A stretch of DNA of 64,000 nt from an uncultured Mycoplasmatota bacterium (GCA_900546275.1 URCH01000002.1:1-64000); one strand, 5' to 3'; shown: positions 54,056 through 63,068, numbered from the stretch's first letter. The notes: generated by a model from the sequence alone, not told the origin. Numbers and translations: made by a program.

Positions 54056-54767
54056 TTTTTATTCCACCAAACCTTCTATCTCTTCTATTATATTCAAGTA
54101 GTGCTAAATCAAATTGCTTCTCATCAAAATCTGGAAAATAAGTTTTTGGAAAATAAAACTCCGAGTATGAAAGTTGCCATAACATAAAATTACTAATTCT
54201 GTTTTCTCCACTTGTTCTAATTAACAAATCAATTGGAGCTAAATCTTGATATAAATATTTTGAAAACATATTTTCGTCTAAATCGTTTATATCGATTTTT
54301 TCTTGTTTAACATCATCAATTATTTTTTTTGTAGCATCTATTATTTCACTATGACCACCATAATTTATACATATATTAAGTATTCCTCCTGTGTTGTTTT
54401 TTGTTTCAATTTCCATTTTTTCCATCATTGAAATTACTTTTTTAGGAAGTGGTGACTTTCTTCTTCCAGAAAATATTACCTTGATGTTTTTTTCATTAAA
54501 ATATTTTCCTTCTGTTTTAAATTTATTTACAAATAAGTTCATTAAAAAATTTACTTCTTCTTTGCTTCTTTTAAAATTTTCAGTTGAAAAAGCATAAACA
54601 CTTAATATTTTTACACCTTTATTTAATATATAAGGGCTTATTTGTTTTAATCTTTCAAATCCAGCTGAATGTCCCTCACTTCTAGACATTCCTCTTTCTT
54701 TTGCCCATCTTCCGTTTCCATCTAAAATAATTGCAACGTGGTTTGGTATTTTTATATTCTCATTCAT
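54036..54767 (-). CDS. uppS: Isoprenyl (undecaprenyl) diphosphate synthase
   Basis: 243 residues: HVAIILDGNGRWAKERGM and the C-terminal RTSGENRISNFMLWQLSYSE box, both catalytic. It makes the C55 carrier for peptidoglycan. AGGAGAT precedes the ATG within the TtcA-like gene end. cdsA, usually next, is absent. Confidence 0.97.
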   Translation of the reverse strand: MNENIKIPNHVAIILDGNGRWAKERGMSRSEGHSAGFERLKQISPYILNKGVKILSVYAFSTENFKRSKEEVNFLMNLFVNKFKTEGKYFNEKNIKVIFSGRRKSPLPKKVISMMEKMEIETKNNTGGILNICINYGGHSEIIDATKKIIDDVKQEKIDINDLDENMFSKYLYQDLAPIDLLIRTSGENRISNFMLWQLSYSEFYFPKTYFPDFDEKQFDLALLEYNRRDRRFGGIKNEEKNN

Positions 54768-55602
54768 TTTTATCTCCTATTTCATCATAATCATCTAAAA
54801 AATTATACTCATAATTATCTTTATGATAGCCTATGATTGTATTTAAGTTGACATTGCATACACTTTTAAATATATTTTGATCAATGTTCTTATTTATTTT
54901 CCTAAATGATTTTATTAATTCTTTCATTTCTAATCTTTTTGATGTTTTCATATCTTTTATATAATTATCTTCTGTAAATTTACAAGCGCAATTTATAAAT
55001 GATAGTTCATTTGCTTTTGAAAATGAAATTATATCTGCTTCTTTAATAAAATACATTGGCCTTATCAATTCCATTCCCTCAAAGTTTGTACTATGAAGTT
55101 TTGGCATCATTGTTTTGATTTCACCACCATATATTAAACTTAATAAAATTGTTTCAACGACATCATCATAATGATGACCTAACGCAATTTTATTGCATCC
55201 TAATTCTTTTGCTTTACTATATAATGTTCCTCTTCTCATTCTAGCGCATAAATAACAAGGACTGCCTCCTACATTATTTACAATCTCAAAAATATTTGAA
55301 TCAAATATTTTAATTGGTATATTTAATATCTCTGCATTTTCTTTTATTTTTTTTATATTTTTTTCTGCGTATCCAGGGTTCATGACGATAAATTCTAATT
55401 CAAATTTGACCTTTCCATGTTTTTGTAATTCCTGAAAACATTTTGCCATTAAAAATGAATCTTTTCCCCCAGATATGCAAACAGCAATTTTATCATTTTC
55501 TTTTACCATTTTATATTCTGAAATCCCTTTTACAAATTTAGACCAAATATCTTTTCTATATTTTGTAATAAGATTTCTTTCAATTTCTTTATATCTTTCC
55601 AT
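54760..55602 (-). CDS. TtcA-like tRNA 2-thiolation ATPase
   Basis: 280 residues from ATG 55602 (GGTGA upstream). PP-loop SGGKDSFLM (about 45-53) and the CxxC pair GGSPCYLCARMRRG (about 120), then GHHYDDVVETILLSL, a TtcA family signature. TtcA makes 2-thiocytidine at tRNA position 32 using an Fe-S cluster. A third Cys pair (INCACKF) near 207 may complete the cluster site. Target tRNA not certain. Confidence 0.87.
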   Translation of the reverse strand: MERYKEIERNLITKYRKDIWSKFVKGISEYKMVKENDKIAVCISGGKDSFLMAKCFQELQKHGKVKFELEFIVMNPGYAEKNIKKIKENAEILNIPIKIFDSNIFEIVNNVGGSPCYLCARMRRGTLYSKAKELGCNKIALGHHYDDVVETILLSLIYGGEIKTMMPKLHSTNFEGMELIRPMYFIKEADIISFSKANELSFINCACKFTEDNYIKDMKTSKRLEMKELIKSFRKINKNIDQNIFKSVCNVNLNTIIGYHKDNYEYNFLDDYDEIGDKNE

Positions 55603-55649
55603 ATACTTCACCATACAAATAATTATACCATTAAATAGTATTTTATACT

Positions 55650-55675
55650 ACAAAAAAAGCATATATTATGCTTTA
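55650..55675 (-). terminator. Terminator of the zinc-ribbon gene
   Basis: AAAGCATA, short loop, TATGCTTT then TTTTG on the minus strand, overlapping the stop codon of the zinc-ribbon gene. Confidence 0.85.
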
Positions 55676-56172
55676 ATACAAATGTATATAATATAAAATA
55701 TTACAATAAATATGGCAAAAATAAATGGTGCAGATAAATTTGTGCCTCCACTATATGCAAGCACATCTTTATAGTTTTCTTTTTTTATTATTCTTTTTAT
55801 TTTAATTTTAGAAATTGCTAAATATATTGAATTTCCAAACATAATAAAAAATAAAAAGTTAGCTAGAAAAAGATAAATAAAGTTTAAATTAAATACATTA
55901 ATCCAAATATAAAAGATAGTTAATTCTATAATAAAGAGTATAAGTGCAAAAGTGTAACATTTTCTATAAAAATAATATAAAAAATTAAAAATCCCTGAAT
56001 AAATATTAAAATTATTATAAATTATTTTTTCTGAATTTTTGCCAATAAAAATGTCTAAATCATTTTCATGTGGGGAAGTTTTGGGCATTAAAGTAACATC
56101 AGTTTTAGAAAATATACCACATTTACTACAGTAACCATTACTACACTCGGTATTACATTTTGGACATAACAT
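55666..56172 (-). CDS. Zinc-ribbon membrane protein of unknown function
   Basis: 168 residues: N-terminal zinc ribbon (MLCPKCNTECSNGYCSKCG), linker, then three hydrophobic helices (about 72-92, 98-118, 145-167). Such zinc-ribbon plus DUF2628-like helices are common in Firmicutes, usually unassigned. Confidence 0.78.
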   Translation of the reverse strand: MLCPKCNTECSNGYCSKCGIFSKTDVTLMPKTSPHENDLDIFIGKNSEKIIYNNFNIYSGIFNFLYYFYRKCYTFALILFIIELTIFYIWINVFNLNFIYLFLANFLFFIMFGNSIYLAISKIKIKRIIKKENYKDVLAYSGGTNLSAPFIFAIFIVIFYIIYICIKA

Positions 56173-56219
56173 ATTATCACCTATATTTATTATACAATAG
56201 ATTAAATAAATTTCAAATA

Positions 56220-56909
56220 TTAGCTTTTAGTAACACTTCTAAGTCTTCTAATTACTTTTTTTTCAATTCTTGAAATATATGACTGACTAATTCCAAGTAA
56301 ATTAGCAACATCTTTTTGTGTCATTTCTTCATTATTATATAACCCATATCTAAGTATCATTATTTTTTTATCTCTATTATTTAATTTATCAATTTCTTTA
56401 TAAAATAATTTTTTATCATTTTCATTTTCAATTTCTTTAGTTACTATATCTGAATCAGTGCCTAATATATCTTCTAAATGTAATTCATTTCCTTCTGAAT
56501 CATAACTCAAACTATCTTCAAAACTTACTTCTCCTCTTCTTTTTTTATTTTTTCTTAAAAACATCAATATCTCATTATCTATACATCTTGATGCATATGT
56601 TGCAAGTTTAATATTTTTATCTAGTTTATAAGTATTTACTCCTTTTATTAATCCTATTGTACCTATGCTAACTAAATCTTCTAAGTCAAGGCCAGTGTTT
56701 TCATATTTTTTAGCTAAGAAAACAACTAATCTTAAGTTATGTTCTATTAAAATGTTTTTCGCATTTTTATCTCCATTCATTGAACTTTCTACATATCTTG
56801 TTTCTTCTTCTTTTGATAAAGGTTCAGGAAGTTTATCTGCGCTTCCTACAAAAAATATACTATGTTCTTTTATAAAACCTAAAATATAATTTATTATTTT
56901 TCTTATCAT
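56220..56909 (-). CDS. sigE: Mother-cell sigma factor SigE (pro-form)
   Basis: 229 residues from ATG 56909 (GGAGGG upstream; ATGA overlap with spoIIGA). An N-terminal pro-sequence of about 22-27 residues (IRKIINYILGFIKEHSIFF) precedes VGSADKLPEPLS, like the SpoIIGA-cleaved pro-peptide of Bacillus. Region 2 LEDLVSIGTIGLIKGVNTYK and region 4 EMTQKDVANLLGISQSYISR are highly conserved. It drives early mother-cell genes. Confidence 0.96.
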   Translation of the reverse strand: MIRKIINYILGFIKEHSIFFVGSADKLPEPLSKEEETRYVESSMNGDKNAKNILIEHNLRLVVFLAKKYENTGLDLEDLVSIGTIGLIKGVNTYKLDKNIKLATYASRCIDNEILMFLRKNKKRRGEVSFEDSLSYDSEGNELHLEDILGTDSDIVTKEIENENDKKLFYKEIDKLNNRDKKIMILRYGLYNNEEMTQKDVANLLGISQSYISRIEKKVIRRLRSVTKS

Positions 56910-57697
56910 ATTTTTCCCTCCAATAGTTCTATATTTAATATGCAATCTACTCCATTTATATTAATATTATTCTTTGATATTCCAAATATTACATCATTAA
57001 ATATCCCAATTCCTTCTATGTTTATTTTTTTCACTTTAAAAGTCTTGATAAAATCTTTTCCAGAAACTGTGTTTATTGGAATTAAGGTTGGTGGTGGTAA
57101 TTTGTATTTTTTTATTATGTTTTCATTAATTATAGTTATTGGTTTATTTGAATATGGACTTTTTAGTTTATTTCCTGTATCTACAAATCCAATACATTTT
57201 ATATCATTATCATCTAAATATATATCTATATTGTAATATGAATTATAGTTATTTTTTAATGTTTTGACTTGTTTTATATAAATATATATTATTATTGGTG
57301 ACAAAATAGCTAAACACAATAAATTTATGCTTAAACCGTTATTATAAAAAACTAATCCATTATTTTTATATGAAAATTGCGTATTTATAAAATATATAAA
57401 TCCCCCTAGCACAATACTATTTATATATAAAAATAATAAGTTTTTACAAAAATATTTTATATTTTTATAGTTAAATGAAATTAGTAGCATTAAAATACTT
57501 GTTATAAATTTTATTAAAAATAACTGAATTGTATTTATTTTTATAAAAAGTAATAATACACTTAAACTACCTATAAATGCTGCAATCATAAGTTTATGAA
57601 TTTTTATAATTCTTTTTAAAATAATGGCAACTGATAATAATAAAAGAAAATCTAAACCAAAATTTATAAATAATATTAAATCTATATATATTTTCAT
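56906..57697 (-). CDS. spoIIGA: Sigma-E processing peptidase SpoIIGA
   Basis: 263 residues: five to six membrane helices in the first 140 residues, then an aspartic-protease-like domain with GFVDTGNKLKSP (catalytic Asp) and a pattern PTLIPINTVSGKDF. It cleaves pro-SigE at the septum. Stop TGA overlaps the sigE start. Confidence 0.93.
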   Translation of the reverse strand: MKIYIDLILFINFGLDFLLLLSVAIILKRIIKIHKLMIAAFIGSLSVLLLFIKINTIQLFLIKFITSILMLLISFNYKNIKYFCKNLLFLYINSIVLGGFIYFINTQFSYKNNGLVFYNNGLSINLLCLAILSPIIIYIYIKQVKTLKNNYNSYYNIDIYLDDNDIKCIGFVDTGNKLKSPYSNKPITIINENIIKKYKLPPPTLIPINTVSGKDFIKTFKVKKINIEGIGIFNDVIFGISKNNININGVDCILNIELLEGKI

Positions 57698-57716
57698 ATT
57701 ATCTCACCAAACTCAT

Positions 57717-57751
57717 TATAAAAAAAACGACCATATTATTATGTCGTTTTT
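57717..57751 (-). terminator. Terminator of the division cluster
   Basis: AAAACGAC, eleven-base loop, GTCGTTTT then T8 on the minus strand, overlapping the end of the penicillin-binding protein gene and separating it from spoIIGA. Confidence 0.85.
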
Positions 57752-59904
57752 TCAGATTCATTTGTATTTTTATCTTGAGTTTTTTCTACATAATTATCTT
57801 TTAAATCTATTGTAAGAATAATATCATTTGTTATAACTGTACCAGGTTCTATGCTTTGATTTGTAACATATCCATAACCATTCATCTGATAATTTACATT
57901 TATAAGTTTCATTAATGCTTCAACTTCTTTTTTAGACCATCCAGATAATGACGGCATTTTTATTTTATCAGAGTTTGTAATCAATATAACTCTTTCATTT
58001 TCAATAATTTTTTGATTGCTACTAGGATATTGATTTATTATTTTATCTCCATCTCCAATAACTACAACTTTTAAATTTTGATTTTTTAATTTGCTTGATA
58101 CTTCTTTAACAGACTTATTTATATAGTTTTCTACTGTATATTCATTCAATGTATCTTTTTCATTGTTTGTTCCATTGATATTATAATATTTAGCTGTATT
58201 TTTTATTATATCTCGTATAGCTAAATAAAGTCCTCTTGATTTTTCTACAACTGGTTTTTTTATTGCTCCATATATAATTAGTTGTGGATCATCTTTAGGA
58301 TAAATCAAAGCTGCTGAATAAATATATTGATTTAAGTATTTTCCATTCTCGTATAGTTGAGCTGTTCCTGTTTTTCCTATAACATCTAACCCATCTACTC
58401 TATATGCAGTTCCTGTTGTACCCTCGTTTTTATTATTTACAACGTTATACATTAACTCTTTCATTTTTTCTACTGTTGATTCTTTAACTATCTGTTCACT
58501 TTCCTGTTTAGTTCCTTGATAAGTTACTTCACCTTTGTTATTAACTATTTTATCTATTATATATGGTTTTAGCATTTTTCCATTATTACTAATAAGTGTA
58601 AGTGCTTGTAACTGTTGTATTGGTGTTGTTAATATTCCTTGACCAAAAGCTGCTGAATAAACTTCTATTTCATAATTAAATTTTATTTTTCCAGATACTT
58701 CTCTACTTAATTCGATTCCTGTTTTTTGACCAAATCCATATTTTTCATAACACTCTTTTAATTCTGATTTAGTAATAATATTATTTTTAACTAAATATGA
58801 AACTCCAACGTTACTTGAATATTCATATCCTAAATCATATGTAATTGATCCCCAACCAGTTCTATTCCAGTCAAATATTTCTTTATCTCCTGATTTAATC
58901 GAACCTGACTGAAATGTATCACTTCCGTTATATCTTCCATTTTCTATTGCACACATATAAGCATATGTTTTCATTGTAGAACCTGGTTCAAAAGCATATG
59001 AAACTAAAGGATTTTCGTAATTAGTTATATTTAATATATTTGGATTATATGATGGTGTTGCAGCACTACCTAAAATTTTACCTGTTTTTGCATCCATTAC
59101 TGTTATAGTCATCCAATCTGAAGGATAAGAAGCCTCAGCTGATTTTATTGCATCTTCTAAAAATCTTTGAACTCCTGAATCTATAGTAAGATATATATCA
59201 TCTCCATTTACAGCATCAATTTTTTCTTCTGGTGTATCTGGAATTTTATACCCATAAATATTTCTTTGATATTTTAATGAACCATCTGTTCCTTTTAAAG
59301 CATCATTGTACTTAGATTCTATACCAAGTTCACCAATTATTTCACCATCTTCATTTTTTTTAGCATAACCTATTATATATGAAGCAAAATCACCGTTCGG
59401 ATAATATCTTTTTTGATCCTCAATAAAATCTATTCCTGGAAGTTCCAAATCAGCTATTTCTTTTTTCTTAACCTCTGTTATTCCACGTCCACCCGGGCCT
59501 AGTTCAACTTGATATGCACTACTTGATAATAAATTTTTTAAAGTTTCTTCTGACATATTTAATATTGGAGATAGTTTAGAGGCAGTATAATCTATATCTA
59601 CAACATGCTTAGGATTTGATGAATCAGTAGTTCTTGTACTTGAAAGATAAGCAATAACAGTATAAGAAGTGACATTTATAGCAAGTGCATTTCCAGATGA
59701 ATCAAATATATTTCCACGCGAAGCTCTAAGGACAGTAGATACAGTATTTCTATTGGTTGCAAATTTTTTTATATTTATTCCATACACAGATGGAAATAAG
59801 GAAATATAACCAAACTGGAGTATAATAATGCAAAATAAAACAAGAAAAATAATAAACACTTTTATAGGATATTTCCATGTTTTATTATTATTTCTTGGTT
59901 TCAT
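57739..59904 (-). CDS. Class B penicillin-binding protein with PASTA domains
   Basis: 721 residues: short cytoplasmic tail, one membrane helix (about 14-35), pedestal (TVLRASRGNIFDSSGNALA), transpeptidase with SxxK (EPGSTMKTYAY), SxN (YSSNVG) and KTG (GKTGTAQ), then two PASTA domains (about 595-650, 655-705). It is a PBP2x/SpoVD-type enzyme. Only one gene is present where B. subtilis has pbpB and spoVD, so it may serve division, spore cortex or both. Confidence 0.93.
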   Translation of the reverse strand: MKPRNNNKTWKYPIKVFIIFLVLFCIIILQFGYISLFPSVYGINIKKFATNRNTVSTVLRASRGNIFDSSGNALAINVTSYTVIAYLSSTRTTDSSNPKHVVDIDYTASKLSPILNMSEETLKNLLSSSAYQVELGPGGRGITEVKKKEIADLELPGIDFIEDQKRYYPNGDFASYIIGYAKKNEDGEIIGELGIESKYNDALKGTDGSLKYQRNIYGYKIPDTPEEKIDAVNGDDIYLTIDSGVQRFLEDAIKSAEASYPSDWMTITVMDAKTGKILGSAATPSYNPNILNITNYENPLVSYAFEPGSTMKTYAYMCAIENGRYNGSDTFQSGSIKSGDKEIFDWNRTGWGSITYDLGYEYSSNVGVSYLVKNNIITKSELKECYEKYGFGQKTGIELSREVSGKIKFNYEIEVYSAAFGQGILTTPIQQLQALTLISNNGKMLKPYIIDKIVNNKGEVTYQGTKQESEQIVKESTVEKMKELMYNVVNNKNEGTTGTAYRVDGLDVIGKTGTAQLYENGKYLNQYIYSAALIYPKDDPQLIIYGAIKKPVVEKSRGLYLAIRDIIKNTAKYYNINGTNNEKDTLNEYTVENYINKSVKEVSSKLKNQNLKVVVIGDGDKIINQYPSSNQKIIENERVILITNSDKIKMPSLSGWSKKEVEALMKLINVNYQMNGYGYVTNQSIEPGTVITNDIILTIDLKDNYVEKTQDKNTNESEKTT

Positions 59905-59919
59905 TTAAACACCTCGTTA

Positions 59920-60213
59920 CTATTCATTAACAACTAATATATTATCATTATTATAAGCCAAACCCATTTCTTTTACAACCTCTTTTACATAATCAAATGA
60001 TGTTAATTCATTAACTTGCATTGTTAAAGATTCGTTTTCTTTTTCTTGCGTAGTAATCTTTGCTCTTACTTTTTCATTGTTAATGCTTAAATTACCTAAT
60101 GTTGCTCCGCAAAAAATTTTAAGTACAAATGTAAATAAAAATGCTATAACTGAAAAACTATAAAGTAACTTTTCTCCTCTTGTAATTTTGCTTTTTCTTA
60201 CTCTTTTTTCCAT
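59920..60213 (-). CDS. ftsL: FtsL-like division protein
   Basis: 97 residues: basic N-terminus, one membrane helix (about 17-36), coiled-coil extracytoplasmic part (EKVRAKITTQEKENESLTMQ). Position between rsmH and the PBP defines it more than sequence. Confidence 0.8.
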   Translation of the reverse strand: MEKRVRKSKITRGEKLLYSFSVIAFLFTFVLKIFCGATLGNLSINNEKVRAKITTQEKENESLTMQVNELTSFDYVKEVVKEMGLAYNNDNILVVNE

Positions 60214-60214
60214 A

Positions 60215-61132
60215 TTATTTTACCCTTTCTATTACTCTTAATCTTGCACTTCTTGCTCTTTTATTCTTTTCTATTTCTTCTTTAGTTGGACTTATATTTG
60301 CTACTATTTTAAATTTTGGTTGAAATTCTTCAGGTATTATTGGAAGTTTATTTAGTTCTTTATCAACCTTACTTACTTCATTAAATATTTCCTTGCACAT
60401 TCTATCTTCTAATGAATGAAATGTTATAACGCATATTCTTCCACCTATTTTTAATAAGTCTAATGAATCTTTTAAACTTTTTTCAAAAACATTTAATTCA
60501 TCATTTACTTCAATTCTTATTGCTTGAAATACTTTGCGTGCCGGATGTTTTTCTCTCCTATATTTTTCAGGAACAGAAGATTTAATTATTTCAACCAATT
60601 CTAATGTTGTTTCTATTTCTTTTGTTTCTCTTGTTTTAATAATTTTTTTTGCAATCGAAGAAGCATATTTTTCTTCACCATACTTATAAAATATTTCAGT
60701 TAGTTTTTCATATGGATACTCATTTACTACTTCATAAGCACTAAGGCTTTTTGTCTGATCCATTCTCATATCTAATTTTGCATCATTATGAAAACTGAAA
60801 CCTCTTTCATCTTCATCAAGTTGTGGGCTTGATACACCTAAATCATATAATATAGAATCAACTTCAGTTATGTTTCTTTTGTTTAATTCTGATTTTATAT
60901 TAACAAAGTTATTTTGTATAATTTCAAAATTGCCTGATATTTCTTTTAATCTTTGATAACTGTTTTTTATTGCTTCACTATCTTGATCAAAGGCGAATAA
61001 GAACCCCTTCTTTATTCTTTTCAAAATATTACTACTATGCCCACCATATCCTAATGTACAATCAACAACTATATCTTCTTCTTTTAAATTTAAATATTTT
61101 AGGCATTCTTCAAGTAAAACACTTATATGCAT
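60215..61132 (-). CDS. rsmH: 16S rRNA (cytosine1402-N4)-methyltransferase
   Basis: 305 residues: DCTLGYGGHSSNIL SAM motif, YDLGVSSPQLDEDERGFSF, AIRIEVNDEL, VITFHSLEDRMCKE. It methylates C1402 in the P site. AGGAGGT precedes the ATG. Confidence 0.98.
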   Translation of the reverse strand: MHISVLLEECLKYLNLKEEDIVVDCTLGYGGHSSNILKRIKKGFLFAFDQDSEAIKNSYQRLKEISGNFEIIQNNFVNIKSELNKRNITEVDSILYDLGVSSPQLDEDERGFSFHNDAKLDMRMDQTKSLSAYEVVNEYPYEKLTEIFYKYGEEKYASSIAKKIIKTRETKEIETTLELVEIIKSSVPEKYRREKHPARKVFQAIRIEVNDELNVFEKSLKDSLDLLKIGGRICVITFHSLEDRMCKEIFNEVSKVDKELNKLPIIPEEFQPKFKIVANISPTKEEIEKNKRARSARLRVIERVK

Positions 61133-61141
61133 ATGTACCTC

Positions 61142-61576
61142 CTAAATATTTAAGTTAGACGCAAATAAATTATCTGCAATTTCTGATAAATTATCTTCGT
61201 TTTCGTGGATAAATGTTTCCCATCTTTCTTTGCTCCAAATTTCAATTCTTTCATTAACTCCAATAACTACACAATCTTTTTTTAAATCTGCATAGTCGAT
61301 TAATGGTTGATTTATATTGACTCTTCCTTGTTTATCTAGTTCGCAAACTATTGCACCAGACAAGAAAAATCTCATAAAATTTCTAGCATCTTTAGTATTA
61401 GGTAATTGTTTATATTTTTTTATAATTGATGTCCATTCATCATTAGGATAAATAAACAAGCAACCATCTAGCCCACGAGTAAGTATAAAATTTTCACCTA
61501 ATTCATATCTTAGTTTAGAAGGAATTGTTATTCTTCCTTTTTCATCTATTGAATAGTGATATTCACCCATGAACAT
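61142..61576 (-). CDS. mraZ: Transcriptional regulator MraZ
   Basis: 144 residues from ATG 61576 (MFMGEYHYSIDEKGRITIPS), the usual length; the longer frame would cover the operator. Two AbrB-like SpoVT domains, each with a DxxGR core (DEKGRITIPS, DKQGRVNIN). It binds the phased repeats in front of its own operon, as in other Firmicutes and Mollicutes. Confidence 0.96.
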   Translation of the reverse strand: MFMGEYHYSIDEKGRITIPSKLRYELGENFILTRGLDGCLFIYPNDEWTSIIKKYKQLPNTKDARNFMRFFLSGAIVCELDKQGRVNINQPLIDYADLKKDCVVIGVNERIEIWSKERWETFIHENEDNLSEIADNLFASNLNI

Positions 61577-61586
61577 ATCAATCACC

Positions 61587-61622
61587 CCACTTTTTGACAC
61601 TTTCATCCACTTACAACCACTA
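61587..61622 (-). promoter_or_regulatory. MraZ operator: four GTG boxes at 10-bp spacing
   Basis: On the minus strand, GTGGTTGTAA, GTGGATGAAA, GTGTCAAAAA and GTGGGGTGAT follow each other exactly every 10 bases (box starts at 61620, 61610, 61600, 61590), each preceded by A. This matches the (A)AAGTGG/T repeats bound by octameric/dodecameric MraZ rings on one DNA face. It lies between the promoter and the mraZ start. Confidence 0.85.
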
Positions 61623-61650
61623 TTTTACGCTATTTTTATGTTTTTGTAAA
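61622..61650 (-). promoter_or_regulatory. Division cluster promoter
   Basis: Minus strand TTTACA, 17-base spacer, TAAAAT directly upstream of the first MraZ box. Confidence 0.7.
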
Positions 61651-61666
61651 GGTTTTTAAGAAAAAA

Positions 61667-61697
61667 CAACAAAAAAAGAGGGTTACCTCTTTTAAAA
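61667..61697 (-). terminator. Terminator of the YjcZ-like peptide genes
   Basis: AAAGAGG, loop TAAC, CCTCTTT then T-rich sequence on the minus strand, overlapping the stop of the 37-residue peptide. Confidence 0.85.
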
Positions 61698-61805
61698 AAT
61701 AACTGCTCCTAATATTATTGCAAGTAGAATATATAATACTATCAATATTATATAATTTATATTATTTTTTTTAGGAGTGCTATCGCATGATTTTTCGCAT
61801 GACAT
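61692..61805 (-). CDS. Small membrane peptide, YjcZ/SpoVM-like type
   Basis: 37 residues from ATG 61805 (AGGAGGT upstream): MSCEKSCDSTPKKN, then one membrane helix (IILIVLYILLAIILGAVIF). Cys-rich start plus single C-terminal helix resembles small sporulation peptides. Paired with the peptide at 61833. Confidence 0.7.
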   Translation of the reverse strand: MSCEKSCDSTPKKNNINYIILIVLYILLAIILGAVIF

Positions 61806-61832
61806 AATTTAAACCTCCTATTTATTTATCTA

Positions 61833-61916
61833 TTAAATGTATGCTCCAAGTATGATGATTAAAAGAATAAATAAAACTAGAACTATAGCAGCTCCGCTTA
61901 CTCCTGTATTACACAT
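61833..61916 (-). CDS. YjcZ-family-like sporulation peptide
   Basis: 27 residues from ATG 61916 (AGGAGG nine bases upstream; another ATG at 61925 lies too close to it). MCNTGVSGAAIVLVLFILLI ends in GAYI; the 'ALIVVLFILLIIVGA' core is the hallmark of YjcZ-type peptides. Function unknown, spore-associated in Bacillus. Confidence 0.7.
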   Translation of the reverse strand: MCNTGVSGAAIVLVLFILLIIILGAYI

Positions 61917-61994
61917 ATATCTCATCCTCCTTTTTGTCTTTCTAAAATATTTTATGGAAATTAGAAATATGTGTGAATACTTAAACTCAAATTA

Positions 61995-62023
61995 TTGATT
62001 TTTTATATATTTTTTGTTATTAT
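61995..62023 (+). promoter_or_regulatory. prsA promoter
   Basis: Plus strand TTGATT, 17-base spacer, TATTAT, 47 bases before the prsA ATG. Confidence 0.6.
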
Positions 62024-62070
62024 TTAAGATGTATGATTAGTTACATACTAAAGGAGGAAATTAAAATAAT

Positions 62071-63033
62071 ATGAAAAAGAAAGCATTAGTATTTACAATA
62101 TGTGGTTTACTAATTTTTACAGGATGCGCTAAATCACCAAAATTATCTGATGGAAAACAAGTTGTAGCTTCTATTGATGGTAAAACTGTAACAGCAGAAG
62201 ATTTATATGATTCAATGAAAGATCAATATGGTACAAGTTCACTTATAGCACTACTTGATGAATATATAATAAAAACTGAAATTCCTGATGATAAGGATTA
62301 TAAAGAACAAGCTGATATACAAATAAAACAATATAAAATTAATTACAAAAATGAATGGGAACAATTTTTAAAACAATATGGTTACTCAAGTGAAGACGAC
62401 TTAAAAAAAGATATAATCAATCAATTAAAATCTGAGGCAGTTGCTAAAAAGTATATTAAAGAAAGCGTTACTGAAGATGATTTAAAAAAATATTATGATG
62501 AAAATATATCAACTGAATTAACTGTAAAACATATTCTAATTAAATCAACTGCTACTGAGAATTCTACTAGTGATGAAAAGAAAGCAGCTGAAGAAGCAGC
62601 TTATAATAAAGCTAGTGAATTAATTAAAAAGCTTGATGAAGGTGCAGACTTTGAAACGCTTGCTAAAGAAAACTCAGAAGATACTGGTTCTGCAAGTAAC
62701 GGAGGTTTAATTACTGGTGTTAACAAAGCTGGATATGATGCAGATTTCTATGCTGCTGCTCTTGCACTTAAAGATGGTGAATATACAAAAACACCTGTTA
62801 AAAGTCAATTTGGATATCATATAATTTATACTGTTAGTCGTACAGAAGCTGAATCTTATGATACATTAAAGGATAGTTTATATGATAAAGTAGTTGATCA
62901 AAAAATATCTAATGATTCTTATTTAACTTACAAAACATGGGATGAAATAAGAAAAAAATATAACTTAAATATAACTGATACTTCATTAAAAACTTCATAT
63001 GAATCAGCTATAAATAATATAAATAAGCAATAA
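62071..63033 (+). CDS. prsA: Foldase lipoprotein PrsA
   Basis: 320 residues, the only clear plus-strand gene. Lipobox FTGC (Cys 19), N-terminal chaperone helices, then a parvulin PPIase domain (VKHILIKSTATEN; FGYHIIYTV) about 150-265. It folds secreted proteins at the membrane surface. AAAGGAGG precedes the ATG. Confidence 0.95.
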   Translation: MKKKALVFTICGLLIFTGCAKSPKLSDGKQVVASIDGKTVTAEDLYDSMKDQYGTSSLIALLDEYIIKTEIPDDKDYKEQADIQIKQYKINYKNEWEQFLKQYGYSSEDDLKKDIINQLKSEAVAKKYIKESVTEDDLKKYYDENISTELTVKHILIKSTATENSTSDEKKAAEEAAYNKASELIKKLDEGADFETLAKENSEDTGSASNGGLITGVNKAGYDADFYAAALALKDGEYTKTPVKSQFGYHIIYTVSRTEAESYDTLKDSLYDKVVDQKISNDSYLTYKTWDEIRKKYNLNITDTSLKTSYESAINNINKQ

Positions 63034-63034
63034 A

Positions 63035-63068
63035 ATAAACAGTAGATTTTAAAAGTCTACTGTTTTTA
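63035..63068. terminator. Bidirectional terminator between prsA and recX
   Basis: ACAGTAGA, loop, TCTACTGT with T run on the right (plus) and AT-rich tract on the left; serves both converging genes and overlaps the recX stop. Confidence 0.85.
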
